Assembly (NCBI GenBank): GCA_934565415.1
Contig: CAKTHQ010000001.1
Coordinates: 56,514 to 120,513, forward strand
Direction: 5' to 3'
DNA from: an uncultured Oscillospiraceae bacterium
GTDB lineage: Bacteria; Bacillota; Clostridia; Oscillospirales; Oscillospiraceae
DNA: 64,000 bases
Shown: in pieces, positions 59,886 to 64,000 of the stretch
Layout of the letters: each line of letters starts with the position of its first letter
Position numbering within the stretch: position 1 is the stretch's first letter
Notes under the pieces: model-generated
What the model was told of the DNA's origin: nothing
The model's input: the letters and a program-made list of their open reading frames with translations, nothing else
The model's database searches: none
Position numbers and translations under genes: made by a program

Positions 59886-60752
59886 TTAAACCTCTCCTTT
59901 CTTCTTCAGAGCGGGCAGGCCAATGGCCAGGGCTACGATTACGGCGGAAATCAGCTTCAGGCATTCGCTGGGCAGGTCCAGCCGCAGGGCAATGGCGATG
60001 ATAAACCGGTAGATGATGGAGCCAAGGATGGCCCCCAGAATCTTGATGCCCACCTTGCCCTTGGGGGTCAGGGTGTCGCCGATGATCAGGGAGGCCAGGC
60101 CGATAATCACCATGCCGGTGCCCAGGTTAATGTCGGCGGTCTTCTGGTACTGGGCAAGGAGCGCCCCGGACAGGGCCGTCAGGGCGTTGGCCACGCACAG
60201 GCCTACGGTTACGGTAAAGGCGGTATTGATGGAGCTGGCCCGCACCATATCCGGGTTATCGCCGGTGGCCCGGATGGAAAGCCCCAGCCGGGTTTTCAGG
60301 AACAGGGTCAGCAGCAGCGCCGCCAGCCCGGCCAGGACGGCGGCGGGGATCAGGCGGTAGAAGCTGCCAAGATAGGGCTTCAGGTATCCAAAGATGGTCT
60401 GGGCCTTCAGCATACTCACATTGGAGGAAAAGCCCATGACGGCCAGGTTTACGGTATACAGCCCCGTATTGGTAATGATACCGGCGAGGATGGAGGGAAT
60501 CTTCATTTTCGTCTGCAAAAAGGCGGTGATAAAGCCTGCCAGCGCCCCGGCTATCATGGCGGCGGGAATGGCCAGCAGCGGGTGCCCCGCAACCGCAACG
60601 GTAGCCGATACGGCACAGCCCAGGGTAAACGCCCCGTCGGTGGTCATATCGGCGATGTTCAGGGTGCGGTAGCTCAAAAACAGAGCCAGGGCAACCAGAG
60701 CGTAAATACAGCCCAGCTCCAGGGCACTGATCATAACGGCGGACGAAATCAT
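59886..60752 (-). CDS. ABC transporter permease (TrpXYZ-like)
   Basis: A 288-residue membrane protein with about eight hydrophobic segments, of the branched-chain/LIV-type permease family: LSYRTLNIADMTTDGAFTLG near residue 24 and LSIRATGDNPDM are typical. Its stop abuts the ATPase start. A repeat-rich gap of 151 bases separates it from the binding protein. Confidence 0.92.
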   Translation of the reverse strand: MISSAVMISALELGCIYALVALALFLSYRTLNIADMTTDGAFTLGCAVSATVAVAGHPLLAIPAAMIAGALAGFITAFLQTKMKIPSILAGIITNTGLYTVNLAVMGFSSNVSMLKAQTIFGYLKPYLGSFYRLIPAAVLAGLAALLLTLFLKTRLGLSIRATGDNPDMVRASSINTAFTVTVGLCVANALTALSGALLAQYQKTADINLGTGMVIIGLASLIIGDTLTPKGKVGIKILGAILGSIIYRFIIAIALRLDLPSECLKLISAVIVALAIGLPALKKKGEV

Positions 60753-60776
60753 AGGATCCTCTCCTTATTTAGATGC

Positions 60777-60901
60777 TCTCCTTCCCCTGGGGAAAGGTGC
60801 CCGCTGCAGCGGCAGCTCCACTTTTTAATGTGTGGCTGCCACCGGCAATCCATGTAATTTGGATTCCCTGCGCGGAGCACCACCCCAGGGGGAATGGAGA
60901 T
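60777..60901. mobile_element. Second MITE-like repeat, between binding protein and permease
   Basis: Imperfect terminal inverted repeats (CTCTCCTTCCCCTGGGG at the left; CCCAGGGGGAATGGAGA at the right) flank GCCACCGGCAATC and CTGCGCGGAGCACCACCCC, both shared exactly with the element at 39060-39320. It interrupts the ABC operon without coding capacity. Confidence 0.6.
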
Positions 60902-60903
60902 TT

Positions 60904-61938
60904 TTATTCGGTAGTGGTAACTTCAACCACGGAAGAAGCCATGGTCTTGAATACGGAGTAGTCGATGCCCAGCTGGGCGGCGGTGTCGGTGTTGACAGTG
61001 ATGATGCCGCCGTCCATGACATGGTATTCGGGAACGGCACCGCCCAGAAGGATGTCAATGGCCATATCGGCGGTATAGGTGCCCAGCTCGGTGTAGTTGA
61101 CACCGGAGGTTGCGAAGGCGCCGGCAGCCACAAAGGAGTCCGCACCGGTGTAGTGGGCAATGCCGGCCTCGTTGAAGATTTCGGCTACGGCACTCTCACA
61201 GGCCATGATGGCGTTGTCGGTGGGGGTGAACACGGCCTGGACCCGGCCCACCAGGGCGTTGGCGGCGGTGAGGACCTCGTCGGCGGAGTTGCCGGTCTTT
61301 TCGATGTATTCAATGCCCTTTTCCTCCAGGTATTCCTTAGCCTGGGCAATGGGGGTTACGGAGTTGGCTTCGCTGTTGGAGTACAGAAGGCCTACGGCCT
61401 GAATATCCGGCTGGGCGGCCAGCATCATGTCCAGAATGAACTGGGTATTTAGGGCATCGGAGGTACCGGTAACATAGGGGATGCCGGTCAGGCTGGCGGA
61501 GGCGGGATCGGAAATGGCGGCGTAGATCACGGGGGTCTGGCTGCCTTCCGCTGCGGTGGTCATGGTGGTGGCGGCCAGGGTGGCAATGGGGATAATGGCG
61601 TCTACCTGGTCGGAAATGACCTGGGCACCGATCTGGTTCAGGACGCTGCTGTCGTTCTGGCCGTTGTAATCCTTATAGGTAATGGTAATACCCTTCTCGG
61701 CGGCGGCCTTGTCCAGCTCGGCCTCGATGGCGGTGCGGATCTCATCCAGTGAAGCGTGGTCCAGCTGCTGGACGATGGCCACATTGAAGCTCTTGGCCCC
61801 GTCCGTTTCGGCATTCTGGGTGGCGGCGGCAGTGGTTTCCGGGGAAGCGGTGGCTGCGGGGGCGGGGGAGGAGCCGCAGGCGGTGAGCATGGCGGCAGAG
61901 AGGATCAGGCTGGCAGCGACGGTAAAGAACTTTTTCAT
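60904..61938 (-). CDS. ABC transporter substrate-binding lipoprotein (PF04392/TrpX-like)
   Basis: A 344-residue lipoprotein: signal MKKFFTVAASLILSAAMLTAC with lipobox LTAC, a Ser/Ala/Thr linker, then an ABC_sub_bind domain (FNVAIVQQLDHASLDEIRTAI, IIPIATLAATTM, LLYSNSEANSV). Tryptophan is the likely ligand because of the T-box leader at 62048-62325. AAGGAG precedes ATG 61938. Confidence 0.92.
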   Translation of the reverse strand: MKKFFTVAASLILSAAMLTACGSSPAPAATASPETTAAATQNAETDGAKSFNVAIVQQLDHASLDEIRTAIEAELDKAAAEKGITITYKDYNGQNDSSVLNQIGAQVISDQVDAIIPIATLAATTMTTAAEGSQTPVIYAAISDPASASLTGIPYVTGTSDALNTQFILDMMLAAQPDIQAVGLLYSNSEANSVTPIAQAKEYLEEKGIEYIEKTGNSADEVLTAANALVGRVQAVFTPTDNAIMACESAVAEIFNEAGIAHYTGADSFVAAGAFATSGVNYTELGTYTADMAIDILLGGAVPEYHVMDGGIITVNTDTAAQLGIDYSVFKTMASSVVEVTTTE

Positions 61939-62047
61939 AACAATAACTCCTTTTTTAAATAGATGAAAGATGGATGGGTGAACAAAAAGGAAGCGTCACC
62001 ATCGTCTGCTCGGATTTCTCATAAGATTACCTCCTGGAAATAAAAAA

Positions 62048-62325
62048 GTCCTCACTCCCCCGAAGGGGAGCAAGGACAGAAACGATAAATTCTGCGGTAC
62101 CACCTTGCTTGCCGGAACGTTCCGACCGCTCTGTAGAAGTGCCAACACACTTCCTGCCCGATAACGCTGGCATTGCGTCAGAAGATACTAGGGAACTCCC
62201 GTTCTCCCTGCCCTCGGCGGCCCATTTGCTGCTCCGCTTTTCGCCCCGATCACAGCCTCCGGGACTCTCTGTGGATGCGCTTGCAGCTTTACTTCCGCTT
62301 CTTAGGTTTCGTGGATGATTAACTT
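62048..62325 (-). promoter_or_regulatory. T-box riboswitch, predicted tryptophan specifier
   Basis: On the minus strand the T-box core AAGGTGGTACCGC (62110-62094) is followed by a terminator GTCCTTGCTCCCC/GGGGGAGTGAGGAC with T6 (62077-62043). In stem I, a GCGG/CCGC lower helix and GCTGC/GCAGC upper helix flank an internal loop with AAGTAAA on the 5' side and AAATGGG on the 3' side; the specifier position gives UGG (62224-62222), Trp. The antiterminator bulge is UGGU, which would prefer a discriminator A; tRNA-Trp usually has G, so a G-U pair would be needed. Controls the ABC importer. Confidence 0.85.
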
Positions 62326-62331
62326 GGCCTT

Positions 62332-62360
62332 TTTATACTACGGATTTGTCTATTTGTCAA
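62332..62360 (-). promoter_or_regulatory. Promoter of the T-box/ABC operon
   Basis: TTGACA (62360-62355), 17 bases, TATAAA (62337-62332) on the minus strand. Confidence 0.85.
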
Positions 62361-62388
62361 GTGGGAATTTTAGAATTTTTTTGGAGGA

Positions 62389-62964
62389 TCAATACTCCCG
62401 GACGACGCCCTTCACAAGGCCCAGAATCTGGGCGTTGGTGCCGTCGATGGGGGAGTAGTTTTCATTTTCCGGCAAGAGCCAGATTTCCCCGTTCTTCCGG
62501 CTCAGACGCTTGACGGTGGCTTCGTCATCGATCATAGCTACCACGATCTGGCCGTCGTCGGCGGTGGACTGGGGGCGGACAATTACTTTATCTCCGCTTA
62601 AAATCCCGGCGTTTATCATGCTGTCGCCCCTTACCCGCAGGGCAAAGCAATTGGGATCCTCCCAGGGAATGGTCCCCTCCTGGTTTTCAATGGCCAGAAT
62701 GGGCAGCCCCGCGGTGACTACCCCGATGACCGGGATCATTCCGGGACGGCTGGCCCCAACCAGGGAGCGCTTCCGGCCCTTGACAGGGGGAGACTGGAAA
62801 ACCCCCTTTTCCTGCAGGGCCTGAAGATGATAGCTGACGGAGGCGGTGGACCGGAGCCCTACCGCTTCGCCAATCTCCCGAACGGAGGGAGAATAGCCGT
62901 TTTCGGCAATAAAGGCATTGACGAATTCTACGATTTTTTCCGCTTTGTTGCTGGTTCTGGGCAT
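62389..62964 (-). CDS. lexA: SOS repressor LexA
   Basis: A 191-residue repressor of DNA-damage genes. Winged helix at ~28-53 (SVREIGEAVGLRSTASVSYHLQAL), self-cleavage site Ala85-Gly86 in GVVTAGLP, catalytic Ser115 in RGDSM and Lys152 in ATVKRL. Complete. I saw no clear GAAC-N4-GTTC box in the short upstream region, so autoregulation is not shown. Confidence 0.96.
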   Translation of the reverse strand: MPRTSNKAEKIVEFVNAFIAENGYSPSVREIGEAVGLRSTASVSYHLQALQEKGVFQSPPVKGRKRSLVGASRPGMIPVIGVVTAGLPILAIENQEGTIPWEDPNCFALRVRGDSMINAGILSGDKVIVRPQSTADDGQIVVAMIDDEATVKRLSRKNGEIWLLPENENYSPIDGTNAQILGLVKGVVREY

Positions 62965-63073
62965 GGCCGCACCTCGATTCCAAATAGTTATTTATATAAT
63001 AGCACAAATGATTGAAAAAAGCTACCGGTTCACAAAAATTTTCCATAGCATATGGTATAGGGGAGGGATGGCT

Positions 63074-63472
63074 ATGGATTTAGAACAGGAAGAAAGGGTC
63101 TGGCAGCGGGTCCGGGGAGAGCTGCCGATTTTGGAGGCGGCGGAGCTTGCAGGAGTTTTGCGGGCCCTTTACAAATATGGAAAGGCCCGGGAATTAACGG
63201 CCCGGCTGCTGCAAACGCAAATGGAGCACCTGGATGCCCTGCGGGGAATGTGCCGGAGCCTGGGGAGGACGGAGCCAAGCTGGGTTATCGCGGATCCGCG
63301 AAATATATCCTGTCCGGAACTGATCCAAAGGGCCTTGGAGCTGTTGCGGCGGTTGCGGGGCATCTACCGTATCCTTGGCCGGGACGAAACCTTCGGGGCG
63401 GTGTTCGGCCTTTTGGACGGGGAGACCGTATATATGGAAAAGGAGCTGCTGAGATTATACAGCCGGGTATAA
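63074..63472 (+). CDS. Small helical protein of unknown function
   Basis: A 132-residue, mostly helical protein beginning MDLEQEERVWQRVRGELP. ELAGVLRALYKYGKARELTARLLQTQMEHLDALRGM suggests a two-helix unit of ferritin-like type with E and H residues, but this is a guess. GGGAGGG lies 6-7 bases before ATG 63074; ATG 63068 is too close to it. Followed after 42 bases by the CBS gene, possibly one transcript. Confidence 0.7.
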   Translation: MDLEQEERVWQRVRGELPILEAAELAGVLRALYKYGKARELTARLLQTQMEHLDALRGMCRSLGRTEPSWVIADPRNISCPELIQRALELLRRLRGIYRILGRDETFGAVFGLLDGETVYMEKELLRLYSRV

Positions 63473-63514
63473 TTCTTCCAGAATCTGGGAATGCTGACCC
63501 CGGAGGCGAAAAGA

Positions 63515-63940
63515 ATGACACTTCGGGAGATTATGAGCAAGACGGTGGTCCGCATCCGGCCGGATGAACCTGTATCCGTGGCGGCCAGAGCGTTGAATCA
63601 ATATAATATAGGGGTTCTGCCGGTGTGCGGCTACGATGGGCGACTGAAAGGACTGCTGACGGACAGGGACATTGTGACCCGCTGCCTGGCATCCGATAAG
63701 GACCCGGCAAAGACCAGAGTGGCAGAAGTGATGACCGCCCGGGTAGTGGCAGGCAGGCCGGAAATGGAGGCGGCCCAGGCGGCAGAGCTCATGGGCAGGG
63801 AACAGGTGCGCCGATTGCCGGTATTGGAAAACGGAAGACTCTGCGGCATGGTCAGTTTGGCGGATCTGGCGGGAAATACGGAGATCGGGAGTACCTTGGT
63901 CAGCATCAGTGAGAACCTGTCCCGCAGGGGCGGCCGCTAG
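63515..63940 (+). CDS. CBS-domain pair protein
   Basis: A 141-residue protein made of two CBS domains (MSKTVVRIRPDEPVSVAARALN and MTARVVAGRPEMEAAQAAELM, each followed by LPV and a G-x-L or G-M-V strand with a D residue), a module that binds adenine nucleotides and usually regulates an attached or partner protein. ATG 63515 has GGAGG 8 bases upstream, better than ATG 63491. Confidence 0.88.
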   Translation: MTLREIMSKTVVRIRPDEPVSVAARALNQYNIGVLPVCGYDGRLKGLLTDRDIVTRCLASDKDPAKTRVAEVMTARVVAGRPEMEAAQAAELMGREQVRRLPVLENGRLCGMVSLADLAGNTEIGSTLVSISENLSRRGGR

Positions 63941-64000
63941 ATGCCCGAAAGCTGCCGGTAGGGAACAAGGAAATCCACATAATACGGACACCTGTCCGCC
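63937..64000 (-). CDS. 3' end of a convergent gene (partial)
   Basis: On the minus strand the last 20 codons read ADRCPYYVDFLVPYRQLSGI before TAG at 63939-63937; the stop overlaps that of the CBS gene by two bases. The amino acid composition looks real but it is too short to name. Confidence 0.35.
   Translation of the reverse strand, partial: ADRCPYYVDFLVPYRQLSGI

Noticed and set aside
62109..62318. Plus-strand frame over the T-box leader
   Set aside because: It lies antisense to a structured leader with clear T-box motifs and has no ribosome site.
62965..63040. LexA operator upstream of lexA
   Set aside because: No GAAC-N4-GTTC or close variant could be found by eye.

Overview
The window looks like chromosome from an anaerobic, gut-type Clostridia, probably Oscillospirales/Ruminococcaceae. 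I infer this from the GC-rich coding sequence with Gram-positive signals, a SCIFF peptide with its radical-SAM maturase, a single-chain glycyl-tRNA synthetase, LexA, RicT, a T-box leader, and many small GC-rich palindromic repeats between genes. No rRNA, prophage, CRISPR array or complete insertion sequence was found. Almost every gene has a sigma-A type promoter with a 17-base spacer and a strong Shine-Dalgarno. These two signals decided most starts.

Layout: 1-399 is the tail of a secreted repeat protein. 0.6-10.8 kb is housekeeping: asparaginase, CBS-type pyrophosphatase, holB, ricT, rpoD, lepA, hemW, and a YhcH-like protein. 10.9-17.0 kb is a LacI-controlled sugar ABC importer (binding protein and two permeases, no ATPase) with an FAD oxidoreductase. 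17.2-21.8 kb is a dlt-like operon (adenylating ligase, PLP decarboxylase-fold enzyme, carrier protein, MBOAT transferase) with no dltD. 21.9-25.7 kb holds uppP, an aldose epimerase, a truncated DeoR, a type I toxin-antitoxin locus and a MATE exporter. 25.8-30.0 kb is a DeoR-regulated PTS IIC/IIB plus Cys-type sulfatase locus. 30-41.7 kb holds glycyl- and histidyl-tRNA synthetases, a DUF2207 protein, an ADP-ribosylglycohydrolase-like protein lacking its metal ligands, a patatin, MgsA, MinD, Pta and a PlsC-like acyltransferase. 41.8-44.9 kb is an aminosugar (FucNAc-type) pair with a LarC fragment. 45-52.2 kb holds a TRIC channel, a leucine-rich-repeat protein, a second toxin-antitoxin locus and a 1394-residue secreted protein related to the one at position 1. 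52.4-52.6 kb is a Gly-Arg-His tRNA cluster. 52.7-53.4 kb is a palindrome array enclosing a four-helix-bundle gene. 53.5-57.1 kb is the SCIFF system, a decarboxylase and a TetR regulator. 57.2-62.3 kb has small surface/regulatory genes and a T-box-controlled ABC importer, probably for tryptophan. 62.4-64 kb holds lexA, an unknown gene, a CBS protein and a convergent partial gene.

The most unusual structure is at 52.8-53.4 kb. Short, different palindromes are separated by a constant GAAAT/ATTTC pentamer every 18-24 bases. A gene for a four-helix-bundle (S23/Avd-like) protein starts directly after one pentamer and stops one base into a 75-bp exact repeat of the upstream array block. Solitary pieces of similar arrays lie at 9.0, 35.9 and 57.4 kb. 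This resembles REP palindromes with their RAYT protein in organisation, but with an unrelated protein.
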